Assembly: GCA_963971405.1 (NCBI GenBank)
Contig: OZ020489.1
Coordinates: 16,270,290-16,334,289, forward strand
Length of the DNA stretch: 64,000 nt
Direction of reading: 5' to 3'
Origin: Psococerastis gibbosa
Lineage: Eukaryota; Arthropoda; Insecta; Psocodea; Psocidae
How positions within the stretch are numbered: position 1 is the first letter of the stretch; each line of letters begins with the position of its first letter. Positions 11,715 to 23,419 of the stretch are shown one piece after another. Below the pieces are notes generated by a model, which worked only from the letters and a program-made list of their open reading frames with translations, had not been told where the DNA came from and ran no database searches. The position numbers and the translations under genes were made by a program.

Positions 11715-12092
11715 ACTTTTTTTGTGCTGTGCCAACGGCCTTACCATGTTGAATCCATGAGAGTAGAACATGTTTCACACTGCGGCAAACTTGGTAGTGT
11801 GCACAGCGTTGGAAGGGGAACATGGTGGGGCATGATAACGCGCTGAGACTATACCAGTCAGTCGACGTGTATGTTGAGTCCAAATCACCTCCGATTTAAT
11901 CGTGTGACTTTACCATGTTCCCCAAGTGGTTCGGAATACACTATAATTAGGAGGTCCACCCTGTCAGTCAACTCCCCTTTCCTTGAGATTGAAGAGTCTA
12001 CCCTTAGGGTGCCTCAAGTTAACAGACTCACCCCACCTGCCAGGCTAACAGGGTTGCTTAAAGCAGAAATGCTGAAAGTTTACAATGCGTGA
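11715..12092 (-). repeat. Repeat D, copy 2 (inverted)
   Basis: The reverse complement matches 8048-8400 with moderate divergence and few indels. With copy 1 it forms an inverted pair about 3.3 kb apart. The plus-strand frame at 11871-12092 lies inside and is incidental. Confidence 0.75.
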
Positions 12093-12139
12093 AATTTTAG
12101 TTCTCCGTTAAGCTCATTAAATAATTGCAACACCTAAAG

Positions 12140-12342
12140 TCAGGACATGTAGACTAGTGGTACGAACTCCGGTTCTCACCCAATAGGTTGTTGGTTCGAG
12201 TCCTACACTTGCTACATTTTCTGGCCATGCTTCGGAGGGCATATAAAGCAGGCGGTCCTGGGCCTTCTTAGTTGGGTGTAAGAGAGGGCTTTATAGCCCT
12301 AACTCCGCTTGGTTGCACTTAGTAATAAATCAAAAATACCCT
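12140..12342 (+). repeat. SINE-A, near full length
   Basis: The A box TAGACTAGTGG, the loop TTCTCAC (reads as tRNA-Glu CTC) and the B box GGTTCGAGTCC are followed by the standard body and the TTTATAGCCCTAACTCCG module. The tail is short. Confidence 0.85.
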
Positions 12343-12721
12343 ATGTAATTATGTGTGAAGTAGTCTTCTACAAATTCCTTTGATAAAACTATTAGTTACG
12401 TAGTAAATTAATAAAAAATATAAAAAAACCGATTAATCCGATTTATTGAATTTTTCATCTGACCATTTTCATTTCTTTGCGGCTGTGGAACAACGTAGGT
12501 ATCCTCCCCCTCCGCGAAGCAACACTTTTGCCTGTAAAAAGACCCTCACTGTTGTCGTCTTCTTTGTCAAAAATCCTGAATCCGCCCCTAGTTACGGTAT
12601 GTACACAGTATCCCAATTAAAACTTTAAGCACTCCTATTTTAAAATTCTGGCTACGGCCCTACTGCCATTCAGTCACTTTACTAGGAATTGTGAAATTTT
12701 GCTTAAATGAGACAGTGAATG

Positions 12722-13048
12722 CAGTGTCGGATCAACCATTCAGGGCCCCCACACAAAAACCGTTTAAAAGGGCCCCTACAATAGACGCAAACAAAACAAA
12801 TAATTTTATCGGAAATTTAAAAAAACAACAATAAAAAACTATAAAAACTTATGAAATTGGCGGGTAAATTGGCACTAATTTAATGGTTTTGTGCTGTTCT
12901 GTAGGAAAAAAAGAAATCTTCAAAGGAAAGCTGCTGGACGGATATTGAACTAACCAATACGGTTAGGGAACCAACTAAGGTTTCCTCTTTTAATGAAAAA
13001 TTGTAGATAGGGAGGCTCAGGGCCCCCACAAAAGTTAATCCGGCACTG
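12722..13048. mobile_element. Probable hAT-type MITE
   Basis: The termini CAGTGTCGGATCAAC and GTTAATCCGGCACTG are inverted repeats, and subterminal GGGCCCCCACA-type blocks lie near both ends. The octamers directly outside (AGTGAATG, AATGCAGT) do not match, so the insertion itself is not proven. Noncoding. Confidence 0.65.
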
Positions 13049-13059
13049 AATGCAGTGCA

Positions 13060-14020
13060 ATGAACTCAATTATTATCAGAACACAGGGGTGGACAAGGCA
13101 GCAGTGGCAGCAGCGGCATCGAAAAATCCACAAACATTTACAACTCCCTGGATGCAGCCGTCTTATGAAATTATTTGTGCCCGAGTGCTGGAAATCACAT
13201 TACGGACTCCCCAACTACATACGCGCCACCGACGTAACGAGATAAGCTTGCTCACATGGAACACAGTTAAATTGGAATAAGGCAATGTAATTCTGGTAAA
13301 AGGGAGGGAATCCCGCGTATTAGAAACCTGTCACTGGAGAAAATATAAATTTCCGGTTAATCAATATATCTTTCTCTAGCCCCCCTAATTCACCCCTCTT
13401 TTCTTTAATATAGGATATACAATACAGTATTAATAACTTTATTGTCGTGCTGCAATAACACCGGTCAATAATTTTTTTACGCATGGGATTTCATTTGATT
13501 GTGCATTTGATTGTATGTAAGCAAAGATACATAAAAAATTGCGACTGCAAATCAAAATATTTGCTTTTTAAGAGTGTACACCCCCTTCCACTTGTCAATT
13601 TTCCTTCAATTTTGATAATGTCATTGACGGAAAGTCATCAATGTTGCATTTATATTTTTACACCTCATTCCACTTGTCTTCAATAATTGACCATTTTTGT
13701 TTTCAACTTTTTCCAATTTTGTATGTTTTTTTTCTTTTAATTTTATAATCTAGAAGAAATTTTATGATTTAAATTATGAAAAAATCCGTTTGTTCTCAAG
13801 AAATTATTATTTATATTTATTTATTACTAATTTTTAGGCGCTCAAGAAATTAATTATACAATTCTTTATTATCTCCAGGCGACGCCATTGTTTAATTTTA
13901 GTTTATTATTGTTTGCAAAACGGGATTTTACTCTATGATTATTGATGAATTTTATCATGCGGAAGTTAAAGAAGTAAAGAAAAAATCTCATCAATTATTG
14001 AAGGACATTGGCAGCCCGAA
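13060..14020. other. No gene; diverged MITE-F-like remnant at 13879-13975
   Basis: Mostly AT-rich. The block at 13879-13975 (GACGCCATTGTTTAAT and TTTTACTCTATGATTATTGA) aligns with the MITE-F centre, so an old diverged copy is likely. An 82-bp direct repeat of TTCCACTTGTC lies at 13577 and 13659. Confidence 0.45.
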
Positions 14021-14023
14021 ATT

Positions 14024-14165
14024 TAATACTTATTTTTAATTTAATTAAATAAGCAATTTATTAAAGATTTGGCTGGGCTATGTTGTGGAATAGGTACTAC
14101 TTCATGCATCATATAATAGGGTATTTTAAATATTGGTACTGTAGCTTTTTCATAAAAATGATTGA
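14024..14165 (+). repeat. Dispersed copy of repeat J
   Basis: Shares TTTATTAAAGATTTGGCT and ACTACTTCATGCATCATATA with the 377-bp tandem repeat at 48.3-49.1 kb. Only the central part of the unit is recognisable. Confidence 0.65.
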
Positions 14166-14169
14166 GGGC

Positions 14170-15080
14170 TAAAAACTCTGTTGACCTGTGTAATATGAAG
14201 AAAAGACTTATTCTAACGAGAAATAGGAAAATTTCATAAAGACTTCGCTGATAAGATCAGCATGAGAAGAAGTTTGTCAGTATATTAAAATTGATCGTCG
14301 TAATTACTGGTTTTTTAGCGGCCCCGAAGTTTTTCTTTTTGACTAAAAATCTACCGCTAAGGGTGTCTGCTACTTATCATTCTGAAATTAAAATCCGTAC
14401 TTTCGGAGGAGAATTAATTGATGCATTTAATTCCTCATGATGCTTGCCAATCTTCACTAAAAGAGGCATGTAAAAAATAAGGAGAGTTCCTCATTAAATT
14501 TATTTTTGTAGCATGTATGAAAGTACTTTATACCAAATTGAGAATATACTAGTATTACTAAGTTATATGTAGGATGGAAATGTAATGTATGATTGTACTT
14601 TATCGCATATCATCCTTCCAAAAGCGACGCTACATTGTACTTTATAGTTTTAAGTAGCCTTCCTACATTAATAAGCCTTGTCGAGAACTTTGTACTTAGC
14701 TTTGAAGATTTCACACTGCGTAATTTGTCTACGCATCCCAGCAACTTACCGAAAGTTTTGTTAACGACATTCTGCTTTCAAGGATCAAAATATGCTGGAA
14801 GAGAGTGTACAATATAGTCAAGTAGGCTTCTAATTACTAAAGTTGTTTTCGGCCTTTAAAGGCGGCTTTCAGTCTTTAAAGGCTGCTTTCATTAAGCGTA
14901 ACCTATACTTGTCATCTTTGTTCATCGTTCATCTTATTTTAACTCCAGTTTTTATCAGAATTCTAGATTTTCCTGGACTTAGCCCTAACGCAAATGCATC
15001 ACTGCGGTAAGCTTTATGTTGAGTTTCACCAACATACAGGCTAAGGCGCTGGGCGGTTTGTACAGAAAATAATGGTTTGT
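14170..15080. other. No gene seen
   Basis: AT-rich with no family shared elsewhere. The plus-strand frame at 14593-14817 lacks motifs. A short tandem of CTTTAAAGGC/TG-type units lies near 14850-14890. Confidence 0.4.
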
Positions 15081-15082
15081 GT

Positions 15083-15361
15083 CAAGCACGTAGCCAGGAT
15101 TTTATTTTTTCGGAGGGGGCTAACTACCAAGGGATCGGAGTGGGGGGGGGGGGGGGTATGGAACACTCCCAGTAAAACGGCGGGTCCACCCAAATTCCCA
15201 TGTTCCCAAATTCTTAAGAATTTACATGCTAAAACTCACAGTTTTAGTGTTTTTAAAGAGAGAAAAAAATTACAGATGAAACATCAAACTGAACAATGCA
15301 ATTGGTTTTTGCATTTCGGGGGGCTTCAGCCCCCACAGCCCCCACCCTGGCTACGTGCCTG
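15083..15361. mobile_element. hAT-type MITE, family H6
   Basis: The termini CAAGCACGTAGCCAGG and (minus strand) CAGGCACGTAGCCAGG are inverted repeats. The flanking octamers GTTTGTGT and GTCTGTGT match at 7 of 8. The 279-bp interior has a 15-G tract (15142-15156). The overlapping frame at 15072-15464 is not a gene. Confidence 0.88.
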
Positions 15362-15904
15362 GTCTGTGTGCACTAAACTACACATATGGTGTATCTACAC
15401 TTCCCACCGGAATTCCCTTAACATACTCATATCCCATTTAAATATATGCTTCAGATTTAATTAAATCGTTCTTAAAACTTGTCTCTCATGCGATTAGGCG
15501 CTGTAAAGTTTTGCGAATATGTTCGCCCGGGCCCACTATTACTTATATTATGCCTATAAAATGCCTTATAAATATATTGTATTTAGTATGTACTGATCAT
15601 ACAACCGCAATGAAAGCTTTACATATTCCTAAGTTAACTTTAATGTTCCTTTACACACACATGAAACCTCCTTTAGACTGGTTGTTACTTACATCTTTGT
15701 CTTCGCGGTTTGAAAGAGGCAGATATTTGGCAAATTACTTATTTTTGGCGACAGTTCCCTTCACTTCTTCAAAGGAGCTTACAAGATTATTACTCAAAGA
15801 ACTATTTAAAAACTTTCTCTATATCTGATGTTTCGTTAAGTTCGTCTCGTTGTGAGAACAGACTACGGAATCTCCAGAATGGAAACAAGGATAAACTGTT
15901 CCTA

Positions 15905-17690
15905 TAATATTAATAAATAATTTTCGTTTCTTCAATATTACATATACAGTGATATAATGAAGTAGGGGTGGCCCAAAGGATTTCTCCCGTGCTGGGGCCC
16001 CCTTAATACTAATAACTAAGCTAAAACTAAACTAAACTAATACTAAAACTTTATCGATAATAATTAATTTTATGTAGACTCTAAGTAACATCACTAATTA
16101 AGTAAATAAGTAAGATGAAATAATTTATCACTCTGTTGAATCCGGGGTTGTTATGCTAGCGTGCTATTGCTGGAAGATTTGTTAGTTGATTATGGGACAG
16201 ATGAAAACTAATTTTACTAACGAATTTTTTTTTTTTGGTCGTAGATTTTTTATGAACTCAGGAAGGCTGTTATAGAATGGAACTGATAGGTAAATGTGCG
16301 AATGTTTGAAAAGGGTAGTGTTATGATTGGGGATCTGAAGATTGCGACCAACACCAAGTCTTGTGCCACAGTCATGTTGAATTAAGTCTGATTGGTTGTT
16401 TGCGTCTAGTAATTGTTTGTACCTGTGTAAACAAAGCTATCTTGCGTAAGTGATTGTGGTGGTAGGTACGTTAAATTCGTCATAGAGCAGTTCCGATGGG
16501 TACCTATAGTGCTTTTTCATGGCAACTTTAATTACCGGTACGCTTCGGAGGGCTGTTTCTAGTGGGTCCATGATTGTAGAATGTGCTCCGCCCCATGCTA
16601 AGATGTTATATTGTGCAAGTGATTGGACTAGTGCGAAGTAAATTTGTCTTATAACGTCACGGTTTACAATATTCCTTAGTATTTTGAATTTGTACAAGGT
16701 TTTTCTTATCCTTTTGACAGTTAATAATATGTGCTCACTCCATCGTAAATTGTGGTCTATAATGGTCCCTAAGTATTTGTATTTATCAGTTCTAATTATT
16801 TCTCGGCAATTGTAACAGTTGTTTAGAGCACAGTCATGTCCATGAAGTATCAAGTGCTGGTTTTCAGGTTGCCCAACAACCGTGTTGCTGAAAGCCATGT
16901 ACTCCGTTTTATTAATGTTAAGGGTAAGTAAGTTCTTGTCTAGCCAATCTTTAACCTTGCGCATTGCGGTGGTTGCCTTTTGATAAGTGTCGTTCCACGT
17001 AGGACCATTGAAGTACAATACTGTGTCGTCGGCGAAGCCTATCAGTGTACCTTCTGTGTCCAGTTCCAGTAGTTGGTTATAGTAGACGAGGAAAAAAAGG
17101 GGACCAAGGACGGTTCCTTGCGGGATACCACACGTCATTGTCGTCATGTCACTAAAAAAAGTTTTGCTTGTGCCACAAGCATCGTACGGTCCACTTAATA
17201 AAACTTGTTGTTGTATGTTGGTAATGTACGAGCAAAGTAGTTGAAGACAAATCCCCCTTATTCCTGCCCGTTCCAGTTTGGAAAGTAGTATGTCATGTGA
17301 CACGGTGTCAAATGCTTTTTTAGGTCCAAGAAGATACATAATGGGTGTAGTCCTTTGTCTAGGTCAGAGTATACTCGTCCTGAAAGTTCAGCTAGTGCGT
17401 CTTGAGTGCTTCTCCCGTTTCTGAAGCCAAACTGTCGTTCTGAGAGGGAGTGCGTCTGTTCGAGGAAAGACATGAGTCGAGATTTGAGAGCTTTTTCGAT
17501 TATTTTTGATACGTTAGAGATAAGGGATATCGGTCGATAGTTGGACATTTCAGATCTATTTCCGCTTTTAAATACTGGTACTATGGTAGCTCGTTTGCAC
17601 ACGTCAGGAAATGAACCTTCAGTCATTACGAGATTTATCAGGTATGTAAGTGGCTTAAGGAGACGATGTCTGTGCTGTGATTAGCATGTA
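15905..17690 (-). mobile_element. LINE of the jockey/CR1 type, 5'-truncated, minus strand
   Basis: This holds the 3' half of a non-LTR retrotransposon: the reverse transcriptase pseudogene at 16182-17684 and a noncoding 3' tail down to about 15905. The tail contains a GGGGCCCC...GGGCCACCCC stem-like block near 15967-16005. There is no endonuclease or ORF1; homology starts abruptly near 17690, as expected from incomplete reverse transcription. Confidence 0.88.
16182..17684 (-). pseudogene. LINE reverse transcriptase, broken by a frameshift and a stop
   Basis: A reverse transcriptase that would have copied its own RNA at the nick in target DNA. Going down the minus strand the domains in order are: the fingers region (IVPVFKSGNRSEMSNYRPIS, then QFGFRNGRST), the motif A segment FLDLKK/AFDTVSH, motif B GIPQGTVLGPLFF, and the catalytic motif FADDT. 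The thumb and a C-terminal part follow (VPFYNSLPEFIKNLR). Two lesions are visible. One is a one-base deletion-type frameshift in the six-T run at 17316-17321, between LDLKK and AFDTV. The other is an in-frame TAG at 16437-16439, after which the same frame stays open to 16182. The motifs place it in the jockey/CR1/I group rather than RTE or L1; the exact clade needs phylogeny. It cannot make a full protein. Confidence 0.9.
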
Positions 17691-17802
17691 ACTTGTAAGT
17701 TATTGTTATTATTGTTATCTATATTACATTTATTAGCCAATGTCAATGTTTCCGTTGGTATTATGATAATGTTATGGGATGTGTGATGTAATGTGGTACT
17801 AA

Positions 17803-18182
17803 GGCGCCCATTCCACCGACCGGCTAGGGCTATTTACAAAAACGGTGACGTGGTAGCAGACATTCAAGTCTTAGGTGGCGTTTCCACCGACCTCGCATTG
17901 CAGAATGCAAATGACATTGACGGAAATTAGAATTTTTCTTTTTATAGAAATCTATTAAAATGTTTGTACTTGACATATCCCATGACGCCATTTTTTAATA
18001 TTAAATTGTTTGTGATTTTACTGTATGATCATTGATCAATTTTAACTATGCCATAGAGGAAAATAAACATTTCCGTCAATTCTGCAATGCGAGGTTGGTG
18101 GAAACCCCGCCTAAGTCTTGAATGTCAGCTACCACGTCACCGTTTTTGTAAATATCCCTAGCCGGTCGATGGAATGGGCGCC
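17803..18182. mobile_element. Palindromic MITE-F, copy 1 (Harbinger-like)
   Basis: The element is 380 bp with terminal inverted repeats of about 105 bp, starting GGCGCCCATTCCA and ending TGGAATGGGCGCC. It is flanked by TAA on both sides. Three-base TWA duplications and GG-starting ends fit the PIF/Harbinger group. The centre is AT-rich and noncoding. Other copies are at 30450, 31369 and 53230. Confidence 0.88.
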
Positions 18183-18189
18183 TAATGGT

Positions 18190-18615
18190 TAAATTATACT
18201 TTCTTTTTGCCTTGCCATTCTTGTCTTATCACTATAGGGAGCTTGTAGAGCATTCTGTTGTATGTCGTGTAATATTGTACGTTATAAACAACAAGGCATA
18301 TTATCTGGGACTGGAATAATATGAAATTTAACCCGCTTGTCAGCCTGTGTAATAATCATTTCTTAATTGCGTCACCTTCCATTGTTGCCAGCCTTTATAA
18401 CTATGCAAAATGATCTTTATGGAATCCACTGCCAGGCTCACGGCAAGCTGCGTGGTTTCGAATTTATTTTGTCTATAAATTGTGAGTTTTACTGTGCATT
18501 CTAAGGTTAGTACCGATTTACGACACAATTGGACAATTTCCTTTATTCACTGTAGGCCTAGAGGTAGGCTCGGTTATTAAATAATTATATAAATAAACTT
18601 TATTTACATAAATAA
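18190..18615. other. No gene seen
   Basis: AT-rich spacer between MITE-F and the Penelope-like element. The minus-strand frame at 18340-18528 has no motif. Confidence 0.4.
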
Positions 18616-18626
18616 TTAGATTACTC

Positions 18627-19977
18627 GTGATTTCCCGCCTTAAGCACCTTTCCTTATCCAGCAATGCCAAACTCGTCTCTTTCGATGTCAAAAATCTGTT
18701 TACTAATATTCCCGTACCCGAAGTACGTAAATTAGTTGCCCAGTCACTCTATCACAATAATACCTCGAACAGCCTTATTTCTGAGACCCTCCTTCTGTTA
18801 GACACATGCACTCATCAAAACTATTTCCGTTTCGAATCCGACTACTACCAACAAAAAATAGGCCTACCTATGGGTTCTTCCCTTTCTCCCCTTCTTGCTG
18901 AAATTTTTATGGATAACTTCGAACACAAACTTCTACTCAATAAAAATCCCCTAGTTAAATGTATATCTTTCTGGACAAGGTATGTAGATGATATCTTCTG
19001 CATATGGACAGGAAGTAACAGACAACTAGACAATTTCTTAAGTTTTATCAACACAATTCACCCAAAAATCCAATTTACCATAGAAGTAGAAGAAAACAAC
19101 TCCCTGAACTTCTTAGACCTCACCATCACCAAAAATAATAGTACCCTAGACTTCAAGATATTTCGCAAAGAAACCCATAGCGATAATATAATCCCTGTTG
19201 ATTCTTCTCACCCATTCCAGCACAAACACGCAGCATTCCATAGTATGATTTTTCGACTCCTTAACATCCCTATGAATGAAACCAACTATAATAATGAATT
19301 AAATACAATAAAAAAAATTGCCCAAAATAACAATTTCAATCTCAACCTAATAGACAGAATCCTACGACATCACAAAATCAAACACAACCTCAAACTAATT
19401 TACCCCCCAGAGAGCTTAAACCCGGTAACCAATAAATCATATTTCAGAATACAATACATAGAAAAAATCACAGAAAAAATAAGTAACCTCATTTCTTCTA
19501 CAACAGACAAAACACCAGCCCCGTACAACCGCAACAATTTGGCCAATAAACTCATGAACTGCAAAACCAAACCAGAAAAGGAAAAAGGCAATGGAGTTTA
19601 TCGTCTAAATTGTAACAATTGTAACGCAATTTACATAGGCCAAACAGGCAGAAGCTTTAAAACTAGGGGTCAGAGAACATATAACAGGTATAGGAGACAC
19701 CAACACCAACAGCACATTCGCGAAACACCTTAACTCGGAAAATCACACATTCGATCCTCACAATTGGACAGCCCTACACAAAATAAAGAAAAGTTACACT
19801 TTGAATTTTTTTGAAAATGTTGAAATCAAGAGTGCTTTACACAATAGGGAAAAATTAACAAACGACATAACATTCACACAATCATCCCCTCTAATAGATC
19901 TAGCTAGTAGGTTAGGAATAGGTAACCAGCCACGCCCCCTCCCACCCCCTCCTCCCCCCGCTCCCAGTCCTATATAA
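18627..19977 (+). pseudogene. Penelope-like reverse transcriptase with GIY-YIG endonuclease
   Basis: The first open part spans 368 codons. Residues 17-30 hold the motif A region (VSFDVKNLFTNIPV), 79-93 motif B (GLPMGSSLSPLLAEI), and 118-123 the catalytic RYVDDI. At 159-166 is SLNFLDLT, typical of Penelope-like enzymes. The GIY-YIG nuclease follows: GVY at 323-325, CNNC at 329-332, YIG at 336-338, then GQTGRSFKTR. Near 19666-19669 a run of four G bases carries an apparent one-base insertion. The rest of the nuclease (TFAKHLNSENHTFDPHNW) continues in the next frame to a TAA at 19975-19977. The ATG at 18627 is only the first ATG after truncation, not the native start. Base quality over the catalytic region is good, so the copy is relatively young, but it is inactive as it stands. 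Confidence 0.93.
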
Positions 19978-20077
19978 ACCAAGGTTTCCTCTCTCTCTAG
20001 TCACATTTGCATCTTCTCCTCGAGTTGAGCAAGTCTCAAATCGCAGATAAGGTGTAACTGTGCTGGTGGGTTTCCCT

Positions 20078-20105
20078 CTGTAGATGGCAGTTCTTGCCGA
20101 AAGCG
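20078..20105 (+). other. Hammerhead-like cassette downstream of the Penelope-like element
   Basis: CTGTAGA, then T, stem GGCA-GTTCT-TGCC, then GAAAGCG. The hammerhead core is CTGANGA, stem II, GAAA. Here the first block has one mismatch and there is one extra T before stem II. I could not fold convincing stems I and III, so this may be a decayed or divergent motif. Confidence 0.4.
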
Positions 20106-20110
20106 CTCAT

Positions 20111-21981
20111 TTTATACTAACACAAGTGGGTTTCTTAGACAAAGTTAATTTCTTAACGATTATTTGGGTTTTACTAATTCGGGTTGTTATAACAGTTTTT
20201 GTTATTTTTTGTTTATTAAACTTTATTTATATAATTCAAGGGATCATTTCGGTAAAGTCAAAGTTATGATGTTAGATTGGCTCTCAAAATTTTTTATTAC
20301 CTGTTGTATTTATATCCAATATTTTAGTTAAATAAAAAGCAAAAAAGTAATAATAAGAGGTGGCCACAGTATGTACTGTATACTATTGTATTTTAATTAA
20401 GCCTATAAATTTTATATATGCGCTGTACACACTTTGAAAAATTATTTGTAGGTATTATATTGTAATCTTCTTCATCTTCTTCTTTGAATGCCTCTTCAAT
20501 CAGAGATTGAAGGTCATCATAGAAATTGTAAACACGTAGATACCGTACTTTGGACTCCCCAAAAGGAAGTCAAGTATGTACATTATCGAACGTACTGGTG
20601 ACTGTACTAGGGAATTGTAATGCAATGGTTTCCCGTTGCCTTCTACATCCTTATGCCGTTGACTCTTCCGCCTTCGGGGCCCAACCCCAGAACAAAAGTG
20701 TGCCCTAGTCGAGGTTGCTTATTTGTTGGCAGAAACTATTCGCCCCGTCACATAGTCATCCTCGGGCTATTGGGCTTTTTCTAGACAAGTCTGCACCACC
20801 AGACTTGCCACCACACCCTGCTTGGTCGGTGGCTGTTTATTCGTTATATTCGCGGGTAGCCACCCCATATCTGGTGGCTTTTTCACTATCCGCCACTAGT
20901 GTTAGTAGACCAGTCTAGACCAATAGTCAGCCCTAGCAGTTGTAATTCATACTGTATGTACGAAAAAAGAGCAAATACCCTCTTTTCCGCTTACACTTGT
21001 TATCTACAACTTTTACTCAGCTTTTTGCGCGCTCCTCTGACTCTTGTTTGAAATCTCACTGACCTCGCCTGAAAACCAAAAATATTTAGTTAATCTTTCC
21101 ATTGTACATTATTTTGGTAGAGCATTTAAAACAAACCATGAGTTTAATACAGCAAGAGGTCTAATGAAGACAGTTTTTCCCTTTTTCCCAGACATCCTTT
21201 CACGAATGGAGGTTAGAAACCACGAACGCAGTGTTTTAATATTAATGCTGCTCATTTGTCATTTTCATAGCTGGTACTGCGCCAAATAAAACCATTAGGG
21301 CTGTTCCATTTGCCGGATGATTACTATCCAACTCAACTGCAATATTACTTATGTTACCCATTTTTCTGCAATGGCTTCTGTCTTTGAGAAAATAATTCGT
21401 TCTAACCATGCCTAAATCTATAATTAATATTTATTATTATTTTTCATTAATTTACGTGTACTACCGTACTTAACGATTTTTTATATTTGTCATATGAATT
21501 TTTTCATAGTATTTTTCAAGTGTTTTTTTTTAAATACACAAACATGTTGGGCTAATTGTCTTATGTTATACCTCGAACTAATAACAGACCACGGGAAGAA
21601 ACACGTTCATAACAGCAATTAATAAGAATAAAGTCCCGAAGAACATAATCCATAATCCATTATTAATAAAGATATATTTATTCCTCAATAATTCATTTAT
21701 ATCCATGTATATCCAAAAGCGAAACCGCAAACGGGGTGACTGAAGCCTTGCGGTACATAATTTTATTGTAAACATTTATTGTAAAATTGTAAAGTGCCTA
21801 CAGAATTAGTCTGGTCTTCTTTTTTCATGGCTTTTTCTACTTCTTCATCTTCTTAGTCAACTTCTTGTACTCTGGCCAGTCGATCGCTATCGACTTGAGC
21901 TCTGCCGTCTTTTTCCCTCTCTTGGTGAGTTATATTTTTTCATCGATGCGTCTTCATCCTTGTAGTGGCCTATCTCTGAGT
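20111..21981. other. No gene recognised
   Basis: A minus-strand frame at about 20400-20568 reads RVYNFYDDLQSLIEEAF and then an acidic stretch over a TTC repeat. A stop lies directly upstream and I know no matching family. The adjacent GGTTTCCCGTTGCCTTCT (20630-20647) hints at a retroposon remnant. The rest is AT-rich and featureless. Confidence 0.35.
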
Positions 21982-21989
21982 AATGCAGT

Positions 21990-22302
21990 CAGAGGCGTAA
22001 AGTTTTAGAATGATGGCGGGGGCAAAACTAAGTAGACCTTATGACGTCATCAGGCAGGATTTAAGGAAAAATTGAAAATATAAGAGCAAAATAGTAGGGT
22101 TTTACGCATTTTAATAGTGGTAAAGTATAGCTGTAGATTTTACAAAGCTAAAAAAGGAATGCTTATATGCATATTGCTGCAAAGGGGCCCTTGAAGTATG
22201 AACCACGTACTACAATGTTCGAGGCTGGGGGGAGGGCAAAGGCCCCCCCCCCCCAAAAGGAGCAAGTTGGCCCGTGCCCCCCCCCCCAACTTTACGCCCC
22301 TG
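21990..22302. mobile_element. hAT-type MITE, family H1, copy 2
   Basis: The termini CAGAGGCGTAAAGTT and AACTTTACGCCCCTG are flanked by a perfect 8-bp duplication AATGCAGT (21982-21989 and 22303-22310). The sequence matches 1465-1712 along its length (GACCTTATGACGTCATCAGG is shared). It is longer because of extra C tracts at 22245 and 22277. Confidence 0.92.
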
Positions 22303-22310
22303 AATGCAGT

Positions 22311-23411
22311 CCTCGCCCATTCTTTGGACGTGGCTAGGCCATCGTAGCAGTTTGGTCTCCTTTTTGTACTATTCGTTTGGCAAATCTTAGGCCTGCCTCG
22401 TGAGGTCTTTTCGAATCCGGTCCCTCCCTATCTTGCATAATATTCCTATAGACTGCATTGCACCCCTATAGCTTAATATTATATTGTGTATTGATCACCT
22501 AATGCCTTAATACGTACTATCCATAGGCTACTTTATTCAAATAATAAAAGCTATGTAAAAACGCAATGGAATTGAATTCTGTTTGAATCCACTGACTTTA
22601 TTTTGTCACATTCGTGAAATTGCCTTACACCTCTTTTTGGGCCATTCACCCTGTGATTTGTCATTTTTTTATATCACTTGAGTATAGCGTTTGCCTTGCT
22701 CAAGATGGCGTCTAACTTTACTAACATAGAGACGCCTTTTTTTCATGGCTGTGTACTTGAAAAATGACGAAAACTACAGTATATGGTCTTTGTCTAATTT
22801 GAGAATTTAATACCGGCCAGTCTTTAACTTTTCATAATGCCGTCACAATGAAATAATTTCGCCATGTTGCTCAGAATAGGCCTAATATGTTATATTATAT
22901 TTAATTTATTATGCCCTTTACCAATGCAAAGGTACATGTAGCCGCAGATTAATATCGCAGTTAATGCCCAAATAGGCTGCAGCGGATCGCTTAATTTTTC
23001 CTAATTGATCTGCTAATTGGCAAAACGAGAACTAGGCCTACAAACTCGTATGCTGTTTGTCGAGTTGGGGCTGAACATTAATTTGCCCTAATTAACGGCT
23101 GAAAAAGCCGAGGAGCAGTTTTGCCAATTAAAAAAATTTGCTGCTGGCCTAATTACAATTGTTTTGGGAAATCTAGGGGTCGTTAATATTGCGCACACCT
23201 AACGATTTTAATGGACATTAAATGCAGGGTTATAGACCAATAGCTTTCCAAAAACGGTAAAGTCATTTCAAAAATCTTAAGGAAAGCTACAGTGCGAAAG
23301 CTTTAGAGAATTCCTGATGAACTAAACAACATATTCTTAATCTTCACACCAAAAGAATTTCCATTATTACATATCCTATTTTGAGACTTACTTTACTTTT
23401 TCGTGTCCGAG
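22311..23411. other. No gene seen
   Basis: About 1.1 kb of AT-rich sequence without repeat or coding signal that I can support. Confidence 0.4.
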
Positions 23412-23419
23412 GTTGAGAC

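Larger units (their letters stand above)
18620..20110 (+). mobile_element. Penelope-like retroelement, 5'-truncated
   Basis: This contains the reverse transcriptase and GIY-YIG pseudogene at 18627-19977, then a proline-coding C-rich tract and a noncoding tail. The tail includes a hammerhead-like cassette at 20078-20105. The 5' end is lost: homology begins just upstream of the first reverse transcriptase motif. Penelope-like elements lack the structure of LTR elements and LINEs and are known to carry hammerhead motifs in their terminal repeats. The 3' boundary is approximate. Confidence 0.9.

Noticed and set aside
12530..12575. GAATCCGCCCCTAG, resembling the right end of a hAT-type MITE
   Set aside because: No matching left end or 8-bp duplication was found upstream.
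20400..20568. Minus-strand stretch reading VYNFYDDLQSLIEEAFKEED
   Set aside because: A stop lies directly upstream, the acidic part comes from a TTC microsatellite, and no family is recognised. A protein search would settle it.
22245..22290. CRISPR-like or satellite array
   Set aside because: Only homopolymer C tracts inside a MITE; no regular spacing of repeats, and the DNA is eukaryotic.
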